Shown here piece by piece: positions 40,804 through 48,405 of a DNA stretch of 64,000 bases (position 1 is its first letter; every line of letters starts with the position of its first letter). The notes under the pieces are model-generated. The model was not told where the DNA came from and did not search any database. It saw only the letters and a list, made by a program, of their open reading frames with translations. This DNA is from JAOPZW01 sp963803375 (GTDB lineage Bacteria > Actinomycetota > Thermoleophilia > Solirubrobacterales > Solirubrobacteraceae), in contig CAWDMB010000008.1 of the NCBI GenBank assembly GCA_963803375.1, positions 186,001 through 250,000 on the forward strand, in the 5' to 3' direction. A program made the translations under genes and the position numbers.

Positions 40804-40966
40804 CCGCGGGAGTGACACCCCTTTGCGTCGGCGGTCCCCGTCGCTCGGCCCGGCGAGCGGCGCGCTCGGGGTGGTCGGCAAGCACCGACGGCCGGCGGCC
40901 GGCGAAGCTACCCCAAACCGACTTACCGTTACCCACGGAACCAGCCGGGGCGTCGCTAAATGCGGG

Positions 40967-40996
40967 TTGCATGACGCCGTGGCACTTGGATAGTGT
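40967..40996 (+). promoter_or_regulatory. Promoter for a small gene (TTGCAT-N18-TAGTGT)
   Basis: TTGCAT (40967-40972) and TAGTGT (40991-40996) are 18 bp apart and the -10 box ends 8 nt before ATG 41005. The surrounding 200-bp gap (40804-41004) holds no other supported gene. Confidence 0.55.
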
Positions 40997-41004
40997 CTCG
41001 CGAG

Positions 41005-41226
41005 ATGGCGCATGGGCAGCCGTCCCAGGACCCGCCCGGTCCCGTTTCCTTGCGCGCAGAGCGCTTGCGCGCAGAGCGCGTCCGGCAGGCCGCTGCTCGG
41101 GCGCGGGTCAACGCCCAGCACGCGCGGGATCCGTTGATGCGGCAGATCGCGCAGGAGTTGGCCGAGTCCCTCGACCGCCAAGCGCGTGTGCTGGGGGCCA
41201 GCGGAGGACCGCCCGGGCGTCGGTAG
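41005..41226 (+). CDS. Small basic helical protein, function unknown
   Basis: This 73-residue protein is dominated by charged helix (LRAERLRAERVRQAAARARV, then MRQIAQELAESLDRQARVLG) and ends in Gly/Pro/Arg. It contains the short direct repeat LRAER/LRAER. No family is recognised. A good promoter at leaderless distance argues that it is expressed. It sits inside the island between the PRTase fusion and Hsp20 genes. Confidence 0.45.
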   Translation: MAHGQPSQDPPGPVSLRAERLRAERVRQAAARARVNAQHARDPLMRQIAQELAESLDRQARVLGASGGPPGRR

Positions 41227-41362
41227 CACGCGGCCCACGCTGACGGCGCTCGGTCGCGGATGGTCGCGCGCGTGTGCCGCACCGCGCGCTTGGCGCGCCC
41301 GCGTCGCCGGTCCTCCCGGCTACGGGCACCACCAACGGATCACGACTGCCAATGGCACTGCT

Positions 41363-41566
41363 ATGCGCGAGGAACACGAGGACATCATCGCCGCGCTGCG
41401 CCGTCGGCCCGGATCCACCGTCGAGGATCTGGCTGCGTTCCTGCTGGCTCCGGCCGGGCGCGATCTGGCGGCGGAGCTTGAAGCCCTCGAGGCGGCGGGA
41501 CAGGTGCGCAGCCAGCGGGTCGGCTCCGAGCGCGAGTGGTTTGCTCCCAGCGCCGACGTGACATAA
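41363..41566 (+). CDS. Small winged-helix-like protein
   Basis: This 67-residue protein has a pattern that fits a minimal winged helix: HEDIIAALRRRPGSTVEDLA (helices 1-2), AGRDLAAELEALEAAGQVR (recognition helix), then a strand pair ending REWFAPSAD. It could be a small DNA-binding regulator of the island. No ribosome site or -10 box is evident, so the start at ATG 41363 is tentative. Confidence 0.45.
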   Translation: MREEHEDIIAALRRRPGSTVEDLAAFLLAPAGRDLAAELEALEAAGQVRSQRVGSEREWFAPSADVT

Positions 41567-41826
41567 ACGCCGAGTTGATTGTCGTGGCACCGGGTCGCCG
41601 GCGGGCGCCGGGCGTCGAACGCGCGCGTGGCCCACAGCAGCGAACCAGCCGCGACGAACCGCGCCAACGCTGACTACGCGAGCCGGCACTCGTGCGCTCG
41701 TCGGTCGGTGGCGATCCGCTGCTACGGAGGCGTGACCGACGCGCGCCCAAGGCTGCCAATCCGCGCGAGCGTCGAAGCAGAGGGCCGACCGCAGGGCGGT
41801 GCGGCCGGTCCCCCGCCGGCGCCGCG
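41567..41826. other. Intergenic region without recognised gene
   Basis: The gap between the convergent small gene and the Hsp20 gene shows no supported coding frame and no clear hairpin. Its codon-position pattern is unlike the neighbouring genes. Confidence 0.4.
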
Positions 41827-42267
41827 TCAGGCGGCGGCGGTCGGCTTGATCTCGACCGTCTCCTTCCTGGCTTCCTTGGGCAGCGGGATCGTCACCTCGA
41901 GCACGCCGTCATGGGTCTCGGCCTTGATCTCATTGGCCTCGATCCCGGCGGGAAGCGCCATCGAGCGGTGGAAGGATCCGTAGCGGCGCTCGCGCCGCAC
42001 GTAGTCCTTCTCCTGCTCCTCCTTGCGCTCCTCGTGCTCGCCGTAGACGGTGAGGACGTCGTCCTCGATCTCGATCTTGACCTCCTCGGGCTTGATGCCC
42101 GGGATATCGGCGCGCAGCACGAGGTTGCCGTTTTCGCGCACGACGTCGATCGCGGGCGTCCACTTGTGCTCGCGGGCGTCCGCGATGTCGCCGAAGAGGC
42201 GATCAAAGCGCGTGCGCAGGTCCGCGAGCTCCGCGAACGGATCCCAACGCGTCAGAGCTCCGGCCAT
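41827..42267 (-). CDS. Small heat-shock protein, Hsp20/alpha-crystallin family
   Basis: This 146-residue ATP-independent holdase prevents protein aggregation. The alpha-crystallin domain (about 40-135) has the strands AIDVVRENGNLVLRADIPGI and VLTVYGEHEERKEEQEKDYV, the hallmark GSFHRSMALP, and GVLEVTIPLPK; the C-terminal I-x-I/V motif is VEIKP. ATG 42267 has AAGGAGG 8-9 nt upstream. A GATAAT -10 box (42301-42306, minus strand) precedes it; no HAIR or CIRCE heat-shock operator is visible. It is the last member of the RtcB-PRPP-PRTase island and supports a stress role for that island. Confidence 0.95.
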   Translation of the reverse strand: MAGALTRWDPFAELADLRTRFDRLFGDIADAREHKWTPAIDVVRENGNLVLRADIPGIKPEEVKIEIEDDVLTVYGEHEERKEEQEKDYVRRERRYGSFHRSMALPAGIEANEIKAETHDGVLEVTIPLPKEARKETVEIKPTAAA

Positions 42268-42300
42268 GGCCCAGCCTCCTTGGGTCGATCAGGGCAAGCG

Positions 42301-42306
42301 ATTATC
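42301..42306 (-). promoter_or_regulatory. -10 box (GATAAT) for hsp20
   Basis: GATAAT on the minus strand lies 33 nt upstream of ATG 42267, leaving room for a leader with the AAGGAGG ribosome site. The -35 region (GACCGC at 42324-42329) is poor. Confidence 0.45.
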
Positions 42307-42398
42307 AGCGACGCTAGGCGCCAGCGGTCGGCGCGGCATCGGGACTCGACCAGGAAGGCGCTTCGTAGAACGCCGCAGCGGCACCCGCTGGACGTCAG

Positions 42399-43040
42399 CT
42401 AGCGCGGCGCCCGGAACTCGGGCGGCTCGTCGAAGGAGAGCTGTCCGTCGTCGCCACCCTCGCCGTCGTCGTCGCGATCGCTCGGGCGGCGAGCGACGAC
42501 GGTCGGCGCGGCGTCGGCGGGCGGCGCCCCCGCGGCCGCCGGCGCGGTGTCGTCCTCCTCGAGGGCCGGCTCGGGCGTGTGCGTCGTCCGGATCCGGACG
42601 CCGTTCCAGGCGAGCAGCGCGCCGAGCAGGAACGCGATGAAGATGCCCCAGTTGACGCCGATGCTGGTGACGACCTCTCCCTCCGGACCGCCATCCGGCT
42701 TGTCGAGCTGGCGGTAGAAGACGAGGAACATGACCCAGACCCCCGCGGTGGTGATAACGGCGCCGTCGCCTCCGGGCAGGTGGAAGGCCCGGCCCTCGCC
42801 GCGCAGCCACAGCAGCACGAGCACGGCGATCGCGACGACGAAGATCGCGGCTTCGACGAAGCCGTAGACCTGGAAGGCGTTGAGCGCGTACTCGTGCTTC
42901 TCGTCGTTGGCGAAGGTCGTCTGCTGGTACCACGGCAGCAGCATCGAGAGCAGGAGCAGGATCGCCGAGATCGCGGCCATCCGCTGCTCGGGCGTCAGCC
43001 GGCTCCAGACACGCCCCACGCGGGCTGCCACGCCGCTCAT
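42399..43040 (-). CDS. Membrane protein with four helices and acidic tail, function unknown
   Basis: This 213-residue protein has helices at about 22-38 (AAISAILLLLSMLLPWY), 58-82, 95-110 and 130-148. A cytoplasmic tail of 60 residues is rich in Asp, Glu, Ala and Pro. The first helix ends in LPWYQQ, like the LFVDWYEP seen in the other four-helix membrane protein of this window, so they may share a fold. TACAGT (43049-43054) ends 8 nt before ATG 43040, consistent with a leaderless transcript. No function can be assigned. Confidence 0.65.
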   Translation of the reverse strand: MSGVAARVGRVWSRLTPEQRMAAISAILLLLSMLLPWYQQTTFANDEKHEYALNAFQVYGFVEAAIFVVAIAVLVLLWLRGEGRAFHLPGGDGAVITTAGVWVMFLVFYRQLDKPDGGPEGEVVTSIGVNWGIFIAFLLGALLAWNGVRIRTTHTPEPALEEDDTAPAAAGAPPADAAPTVVARRPSDRDDDGEGGDDGQLSFDEPPEFRAPR

Positions 43041-43073
43041 GGGCCCGGACTGTACCCGTCGGCCCTGGCGGCC

Positions 43074-43406
43074 TCAGGCCACCGGGATGTCCTGGACCTC
43101 GTCCGCGGCGGGTGGGGCGCCGGGCTCCAGGCGCTCCACCCACCAGTCCAGCAGCGCGCGCAGGAGGAGCAGGACCTGGCGCAGCAGGTCCGTGACCTGC
43201 TGCTGGAGCTCGGGCGGCACGAGCTCGCGCAGCGCGCGCACGAGCGCGGCGATCGCCTCGACGTCGTCGTGGGTGCGATCGGCCTGCGCGGGCGAGGCCC
43301 AGCCCGCGGGCGGGACGTCGGCGGCGAGGCGCTCGGCGGCCGCCCGCGTCGACTGCAGGCGCTCGCGCAGGTCGGCGAGCGGGTCAGCGGGCGGCGGCGG
43401 GGGCAT
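43074..43406 (-). CDS. Small conserved hypothetical protein downstream of the ArsA gene
   Basis: This 110-residue, mostly helical protein has a Pro-rich start (PPPPPADPLADLRERL), a central WASPAQADRTHDDVEAI and an amphipathic helix PELQQQVTDLLRQVLLLLR followed by DWWVERLEPG. It overlaps the ArsA-family gene by 23 bp, so the two are coupled. It may be a partner of that ATPase. No known domain is recognised. Confidence 0.6.
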   Translation of the reverse strand: MPPPPPADPLADLRERLQSTRAAAERLAADVPPAGWASPAQADRTHDDVEAIAALVRALRELVPPELQQQVTDLLRQVLLLLRALLDWWVERLEPGAPPAADEVQDIPVA

Positions 43407-44565
43407 CGAAGGTCACGCGCAGGGCGCCGTCCTCCAGCGCGGCGCCGGTCGGACGGAAGTCGGCCAGGGCGGCCGGGAGGATGAGCGTGCGCTTGTGGCC
43501 GTCGACGCGGACCACGAGCTCGAGCCCGATCTTCTTGAGGGTCACGTCTCCGCGCTGCACGAAGGGCAGGTCGAGGCGCAGCTGCGCGGCGTGATCGGAG
43601 ACCGTGAGCTCCTGGGTGACGCGATCGTGCAGGACGGCGCCCGCGTCGCGCTCGCCGAAGACCGCGTCGCCGAGGCGATCGAGCATCGCCTCGCCGACGA
43701 CCTCCTCGCCGAAGTAGGGCGCGGTCAGCACCGGCACGGGCGCGAAGGCCGCCCGCACTTCGGCCAGCGCCTCGAGTTGGCGCTCGCGCCAGCCCTCGAA
43801 GTACGCGCCGACCTGTTCGGGGAAGACGCGGTTGACCACGACGGCGTCGGTGAGGTAGCCGTAGAGGTTGAGGTAGGTGAACGTGCGCCGCGCCTCGTCG
43901 ACGACCATGCGGTCGGGCGTCATGACGAGCCGCACGGACGCGCGCTCGGTGTCGCGGAGGATCTCGTGCATGGCGATGAGGCCGCGCACGAGGCGCCCGA
44001 CGTCGTCGAGCACCGCGTCGCCGGGCAGCGAAACGTCGAGCATGGCTCGCGCGAGCGGCCGCGCGGCGGCCAGGAGCGAGCCCTGCTGGGGGAAGACCTT
44101 CTCGAGCCACCAGCGGGCGACGTCGGGGAACGAGAGCAGCCGCAGCGTCTCGCCGGTCGGCGCGCAGTCGACGACCACCACGGCGAAGCGCTCCTCGTCG
44201 TGGTGGCGCTTGAGCGCGAGCAGGCTGAAGAGCTCGTCGAGGCCTGGCGGCACCGTGAGCTCCTCGGCGCTGATGCGGTCGACGCCGCGCTCGACCAGCA
44301 GCGGGCGCAGCCACGCCTGCACGGCGGCCCAGTTGCGCTCCATCTCGTCCTGGGCGGAGACCTGCTGGGCCCAGAGCCGCTCGCCCAGCCGGGCCGGCTC
44401 GGAGCCGATCGGCACGCCGAGGGCGTCGGCGAGGCTGTGGGCCGGGTCGGTGGAGATCATGATCGTGTCGTGGCCGGCGGCGGCGCAGCGGCGCGCGGTG
44501 GCCGCCGCCACCGACGTCTTGCCGACCCCGCCCTTGCCGGTGATGAGGATGGTCCGCGGCGCCAT
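43384..44565 (-). CDS. ArsA/Get3-family ATPase
   Basis: This 393-residue P-loop ATPase of the deviant Walker A (KGGVGKT) class has ITGKGGVGKTSVAAATAR (about 8-25), switch I STDPAHSLADALG, switch II VVDCAPTGETLRLL and a C-terminal alpha-crystallin-like beta domain (LRLDLPFVQRGDVTLKKIG and VVRVDGHKRTLILP). Only one ATPase half is present, as in Get3 rather than E. coli ArsA. Arsenite-efflux partners are absent. Single-half members in actinobacteria may handle tail-anchored or other membrane proteins, an inference only; tail-anchored proteins do occur in this window. TAGGAT lies 11 nt before ATG 44565. Confidence 0.85.
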   Translation of the reverse strand: MAPRTILITGKGGVGKTSVAAATARRCAAAGHDTIMISTDPAHSLADALGVPIGSEPARLGERLWAQQVSAQDEMERNWAAVQAWLRPLLVERGVDRISAEELTVPPGLDELFSLLALKRHHDEERFAVVVVDCAPTGETLRLLSFPDVARWWLEKVFPQQGSLLAAARPLARAMLDVSLPGDAVLDDVGRLVRGLIAMHEILRDTERASVRLVMTPDRMVVDEARRTFTYLNLYGYLTDAVVVNRVFPEQVGAYFEGWRERQLEALAEVRAAFAPVPVLTAPYFGEEVVGEAMLDRLGDAVFGERDAGAVLHDRVTQELTVSDHAAQLRLDLPFVQRGDVTLKKIGLELVVRVDGHKRTLILPAALADFRPTGAALEDGALRVTFDAPAAAR

Positions 44566-44576
44566 GCGCGCGGACG

Positions 44577-44582
44577 ATCCTA
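44577..44582 (-). promoter_or_regulatory. Candidate leaderless -10 box (TAGGAT) for the ArsA-family gene
   Basis: TAGGAT on the minus strand ends 11 nt before ATG 44565, in the 33-bp gap after the epimerase-like gene. Confidence 0.35.
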
Positions 44583-44598
44583 GACGCCATCCTCGCCC

Positions 44599-46086
44599 CT
44601 AGCCGCGCCGGGCGGCGGGGCGCACGGCGATCGCGCCCGTCACGGCGGCCGCGTTGCCGGCCGGGTCGACCGCGCGCAGGCGCACGGCGAGCGGCCCGCT
44701 CGTGATCGGCGTGAACGTGAAGGTCCCCGTGCCGCGGGCGACGGTCGCCCGGCGGGTGAGCACGGGCCGCCCGGCGCGCAGGAGCGTGAGCGTGACCGTG
44801 GAGCGCTTGCTGAGCCCGAAGCGCAGCCGCGCGGGCCGCCGGGCCTGGGCGGACGTCGGGCGCAGGACGAGCGCCGGCGGCGTGGTCAGGTAGGTCGTGA
44901 AGCGCGCGGCGGTCGCGCAGAAGACCACGGGCTGCGGGAACCGCTGGCACAGCGAGCGCAGGAAGTCGCGCAGGAGCACGTGGTAGCTCAGGCTCGACTC
45001 GCCCCCCGGCCGCGCGTAGAGCGACCACGCGCCCGTGTCGAACGTCGGCACCTCGGCCTGCGCCTGCGCGAGGCCGGCGGCGAGGAGCGCCTGACCGTCG
45101 GCGTCGCCGCCGAGCGTGACGAAGTCGGCCAGGCCGTTGAGCGCCTGGACGAAGCCGTTGAGGATGTGCAGGCGCGGCGCGAACGAGTACTGCAGGTAGT
45201 GCGCGCCCAGCGGCGTCGCGACCCGCACGCCCGCGGGCGGCGGCGTGCGGAAGATGCCGAGCGCGCCCTGGGCGGCGCCCAGGTAGCGCGGATCGGCGAG
45301 CCGGACCGCCGCGCGCGAGAGCGCCTGGATGCCGGTGCCCTGCGAGAGCGCGCTGACCCACGGCGGACGCCCGCCGTCGAAGGCGAACAGCGACTCCCAG
45401 GCCACGCCGCCCGCTCGCGGCACGGCGAGCGCGACGGCCTCGTCGAGCAGGCCCCGCAGGCCCTCGTCGTCCTTGGCGTACCAGTACCCGTTGGCCGCGC
45501 CGAACGTCCCGAGCCACTGCACCTGCAGGCCTTGGCCGGGATAGAACTGCCAGATCAGGCGGCTCGGGCTGAAGCGCACGCGCTGGCCGTAGCGCAGGAG
45601 CGGCCGAGCCGCCCACCACACCCGGTTGCGCTCGAGCGTGAGGAAGGCGAGCGCGGAGCGCTCGGCGCTCAGCAGCCCGCCGGCGGCCAGCGCGCGCACG
45701 TTCGCGAGCACGGCGCCGAGCTCGCGCCGGCGCTCGCCGCCGAGGCGGCCGAGCGTCCGCGTCGCGCGGTCGTAGATGGCGCGCCACAGCGCGTGGCGCG
45801 CCGGATCCAGGCGCCCGGAGGCCAGCAGCCCGTCGAGGGCCGCGCGGACCGTGGGCGCGGCGCGGGCGCGGGCCGCACGGGGCAGGAGGCGCACCGTCGG
45901 GCCGGTGACCCGCGTCCGCGCGGGCGACGGGTCCGGCGGCGCCAGCCAGCGGTCCGCCCGCGCGTGGACGCGCCCGTGGGCGTCGACCACGAGCAGCTTC
46001 GGGGCGGCGGCGGCGATCCCGGGCGCGACGAGGACCGCGAGCACCGCGGCCAGGACCGCGACCGGGGTGCGGAGCACCGGTCCCAT
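44599..46086 (-). CDS. Exported D-glucuronyl C5-epimerase-like protein
   Basis: This 495-residue protein has a signal peptide (VAVLAAVLAVLVAPGIAAAA) and a C-terminal (alpha/alpha) barrel-like region resembling the glucuronyl C5-epimerase C-terminal domain: GTFGAANGYWYAKDDEGLRG, GTGIQALSRAAVRLAD, LHILNGFVQALNGLADF and DTGAWSLYARPGGESSLSYH. A bacterial Ig-like beta domain follows (about 400-490; STVTLTLLRAGRPVLTRRAT). In other organisms this fold converts glucuronate to iduronate in polysaccharides; here a role in cell-surface glycan modification is inferred. The start at ATG 46086 places the signal peptide at the N-terminus; the frame is open to 46134. Confidence 0.75.
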   Translation of the reverse strand: MGPVLRTPVAVLAAVLAVLVAPGIAAAAPKLLVVDAHGRVHARADRWLAPPDPSPARTRVTGPTVRLLPRAARARAAPTVRAALDGLLASGRLDPARHALWRAIYDRATRTLGRLGGERRRELGAVLANVRALAAGGLLSAERSALAFLTLERNRVWWAARPLLRYGQRVRFSPSRLIWQFYPGQGLQVQWLGTFGAANGYWYAKDDEGLRGLLDEAVALAVPRAGGVAWESLFAFDGGRPPWVSALSQGTGIQALSRAAVRLADPRYLGAAQGALGIFRTPPPAGVRVATPLGAHYLQYSFAPRLHILNGFVQALNGLADFVTLGGDADGQALLAAGLAQAQAEVPTFDTGAWSLYARPGGESSLSYHVLLRDFLRSLCQRFPQPVVFCATAARFTTYLTTPPALVLRPTSAQARRPARLRFGLSKRSTVTLTLLRAGRPVLTRRATVARGTGTFTFTPITSGPLAVRLRAVDPAGNAAAVTGAIAVRPAARRG

Positions 46087-46196
46087 GCTAGGCGTCCGCG
46101 CCGCCGCCCGCGTCGCGACGCCGGTGGCACCCACGAGCGGGGCCGGCGATCCGACGCCCCGTCGGAGCCTCGCGCCCCGCTGTGCCCGGCGGCCGC

Positions 46197-46202
46197 TACC
46201 CT
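46197..46202 (+). promoter_or_regulatory. Candidate leaderless -10 box (TACCCT) for the cation exchanger
   Basis: TACCCT ends 9 nt before TTG 46212, supporting that start over the upstream GTG at 46182, which lies before the box. Confidence 0.4.
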
Positions 46203-46211
46203 CAGCCGTCC

Positions 46212-47351
46212 TTGAGCGCAGCGGTCCCCCAGCGCGCCGGGCTGCGCCGGTTTCTGCTCTCCGGTCAGGGCTGGCCGTACCTGCTCGTGCCCTTCATCCC
46301 GGCGGCGATCGCGCTCGAGCTCGTCCACGCCGACGCGGTCGTCGTGTTCTTCGCGTCCGCGCTCGGCGTCATACCGACCGCGGCGCTCATGGGCCGCGCC
46401 ACCGAGGAGCTCGCCGCGCGCTCGGGTCCCGGCGTGGGCGGCCTGCTCAACGTCACCTTCGGCAACGCGCCCGAGCTCATCATCGCGCTGTTTGCCCTCG
46501 GCGCCGGGCTGCACGAGGTGGTCAAGGCCTCGATCGTCGGCTCGATCATCGGCAACACCCTGCTCGTCCTCGGGGCCGCCATGTTCGCCGGCGGCCTCGG
46601 CCGCGATCGCCAGCGCTTCGAGCGCACCGCGGCCACCGCGCAGTCCTCGATGCTCCTGCTCGCCGCCGCGGCGCTCGTCATGCCGGCCATCTTCGAGCTC
46701 GTCGAGGGGCGCGGGCTGCCGCAGCCGGGCGCCGAGCGCATCAACTACGACGGCACGGTGGAGACGCTGTCGGCGGCCGTCGCGCTCGTGCTCATCGGCT
46801 CCTACGCCGCGGGCCTCGTCTTCTCGCTGAGGACCCACCGCGATCTCTTCAACCCGGCGCGCGGGCACGACGAGGAGGAAGGAGGGGCGCCGTGGTCGGT
46901 GCGGCGCTCGGTGCTCGCTCTGGCGGGCGCCGGCGTGGCGGTCGGCGTCATGTCGGAGGTCCTCGTCGGCTCCATCTCCGAGGCCGCCGAGCAGATCGGC
47001 CTCAGCGAGTTCTTCATCGGCGTCATCGTCGTCGCCATCGTCGGCAACGCGGCCGAGCACTGGGTCGCCGTGCTCGTCGCGGTCAAGGACAAGATGGACC
47101 TCGCGGTGAACATCGCGATCGGCTCGAGCGCGCAGATCGCGCTCTTCGTGGCGCCCGTGCTCGTGCTCGTCTCCTACGTCCTGGGCCCCCACCCGATGGC
47201 GCTCGTCTTCAACGGCTTCGAGCTCGGCGGGATCCTGCTGGCGATCGTCATCGCCAACCAGGTCACCAACGAGGGCGAGTCGACGTGGTACGAGGGGCTG
47301 CAGCTCCTCGCCGTCTACGCCGTGCTGGGCATCGCCTTCTTCGTGGCCTGA
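46212..47351 (+). CDS. Calcium/proton (cation) exchanger, CaCA/CAX family
   Basis: This antiporter of about 379 residues exports Ca2+ or similar cations in exchange for H+. It has the two inverted signature repeats: NVTFGNAPELIIALFALGAG in the first half and VAIVGNAAEHWVAVLVAV in the second, each with the acidic ion-binding residue. An acidic cytoplasmic loop (RGHDEEEGGAP) separates the halves. Eleven hydrophobic segments are expected. The start is uncertain: TTG 46212 lies 9 nt after a -10 box, while GTG 46182 would add ten residues. The TerC-family gene follows after 8 bp, so the two are probably co-transcribed. Confidence 0.88.
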   Translation: MSAAVPQRAGLRRFLLSGQGWPYLLVPFIPAAIALELVHADAVVVFFASALGVIPTAALMGRATEELAARSGPGVGGLLNVTFGNAPELIIALFALGAGLHEVVKASIVGSIIGNTLLVLGAAMFAGGLGRDRQRFERTAATAQSSMLLLAAAALVMPAIFELVEGRGLPQPGAERINYDGTVETLSAAVALVLIGSYAAGLVFSLRTHRDLFNPARGHDEEEGGAPWSVRRSVLALAGAGVAVGVMSEVLVGSISEAAEQIGLSEFFIGVIVVAIVGNAAEHWVAVLVAVKDKMDLAVNIAIGSSAQIALFVAPVLVLVSYVLGPHPMALVFNGFELGGILLAIVIANQVTNEGESTWYEGLQLLAVYAVLGIAFFVA

Positions 47352-47359
47352 CAGCGGCG

Positions 47360-48316
47360 ATGCCGTTCGCCGTCGTCGACGACCCCCTCACGATCGGCGC
47401 GCTGATCGCGATCATCGTCGCGCTGCTGCTCGTCGACCTCGTCTTCTTCGCGCGCGGGCGCGAGCCGACGTTCCGCGAGAGCGTCGCGTGGAGCATCGGC
47501 TGGTTCGCGCTCGGCCTGGCCGTGGCCCTGCCGCTGTGGGCGGTCGACGACAGCGAGGGGGCCGTCAACTACCTCACCGTCTACCTCATCGAGCGCACGC
47601 TCTCGCTCGACAACCTCTTCGTCTTCCTGCTCATCTTCGGCGCCTTCGCGGTGCCCCAGGAGCATCGTGGCAAGCTGCTGTTCTGGGGCATCGCGCTCGC
47701 GCTGGTCATGCGCGGCGCGGCGATCCTCGTCGGCGTCGAGCTGATCGAGCGCTTCCACTGGGTCGTCTACGTCCTCGGCGCGACGCTGATCGTGCTCGCG
47801 TGGCGGATCCTGCGCGGCGCGCACGAGGACGTCGATCCCGGGCAGGGGCGCGCGGCACGGCTCGTGCGCCGTGTGCTCCCCGTGAGCGAGCACCTCTACG
47901 GCGGGCGCTTCCTCGTCACCGAGCGCGGCAGGCGGATGGCGACGCCGATGCTGGTCGCGCTGGCGAGCGTCGTGGCCGCCGACATCGCCTTCGCCGTGGA
48001 CTCGATCCCGGCCGCCTTCGCGATCACGACGGACTCGTTCGCGATCTGGGCCGCCAACGCGTTCGCGCTCATGGGCCTGCGCGCGCTCTTCACGCTCGTC
48101 GAGCAGCTCATCAAGCGCTTCCGCTTCCTCGACGAGACGATCGCCGTCGTCCTCGGGATCGTCGGGCTCAAGCTCCTGATCGAGGACCTCTACAAGGCCC
48201 CGCCGATCATGAGCCTCGCGATCGTGCTCGTCGCCTTCGCGATCGGGATCGCCGCGTCCGTGCTCGCCGACCGCCGCGACCCCGACGGCGCCGCCGAGCG
48301 GCGCGCGGCGGCCTAG
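47360..48316 (+). CDS. TerC/Alx-family membrane protein
   Basis: This 318-residue protein has eight or nine helices. The family signature appears twice: IERTLSLDNLFVFLLIFGAF and VVAADIAFAVDSIPAAFAIT, with the conserved Asp residues in the membrane. TerC/Alx proteins are linked to manganese export and metal homeostasis, including metalation of exported enzymes. Pairing with a Ca2+/H+ exchanger supports a divalent-cation role. An extraordinary long hairpin follows the stop codon. Confidence 0.9.
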   Translation: MPFAVVDDPLTIGALIAIIVALLLVDLVFFARGREPTFRESVAWSIGWFALGLAVALPLWAVDDSEGAVNYLTVYLIERTLSLDNLFVFLLIFGAFAVPQEHRGKLLFWGIALALVMRGAAILVGVELIERFHWVVYVLGATLIVLAWRILRGAHEDVDPGQGRAARLVRRVLPVSEHLYGGRFLVTERGRRMATPMLVALASVVAADIAFAVDSIPAAFAITTDSFAIWAANAFALMGLRALFTLVEQLIKRFRFLDETIAVVLGIVGLKLLIEDLYKAPPIMSLAIVLVAFAIGIAASVLADRRDPDGAAERRAAA

Positions 48317-48318
48317 CC

Positions 48319-48392
48319 AGTGGGTCTTCTCGTGACGTTGGGCCGGTAACGGCGTCCGCCGTTCCGGTCAAACGTTGCGAGAAGGCCCCACT
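48319..48392. terminator. 74-nt near-perfect hairpin after terC
   Basis: The arms pair over nearly 30 bp around a GTCC loop (48354-48357): AACGGC with GCCGTT, then CCGG with CCGG, ACGTT with AACGT, CTTCTCG with CGAGAAG, and AGTGGG with CCCACT, broken only by single-base bulges and short mismatches. It starts two bases after the terC stop. The right arm (TGCGAGAAGGCCCCACTAG) also occurs, one base shorter, at 19336-19353. Confidence 0.75.
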
Positions 48393-48397
48393 AGACT
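48392..48397 (+). promoter_or_regulatory. Candidate leaderless -10 box (TAGACT) for the aldo/keto reductase gene
   Basis: TAGACT ends 8 nt before ATG 48406 and abuts the end of the long hairpin. Nearly the same sequence precedes ATG 20705. Confidence 0.5.
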
Positions 48398-48405
48398 CGA
48401 AGGCC

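Noticed and set aside
36714..42267. Genomic island bounded by mobile elements
   Set aside because: No transposase, integrase, tRNA or direct repeats were found at its edges; transfer remains only a possibility.
43384..44565. Arsenite resistance system
   Set aside because: No arsB, arsC, arsD or arsR genes accompany the ATPase and it has a single ATPase half.
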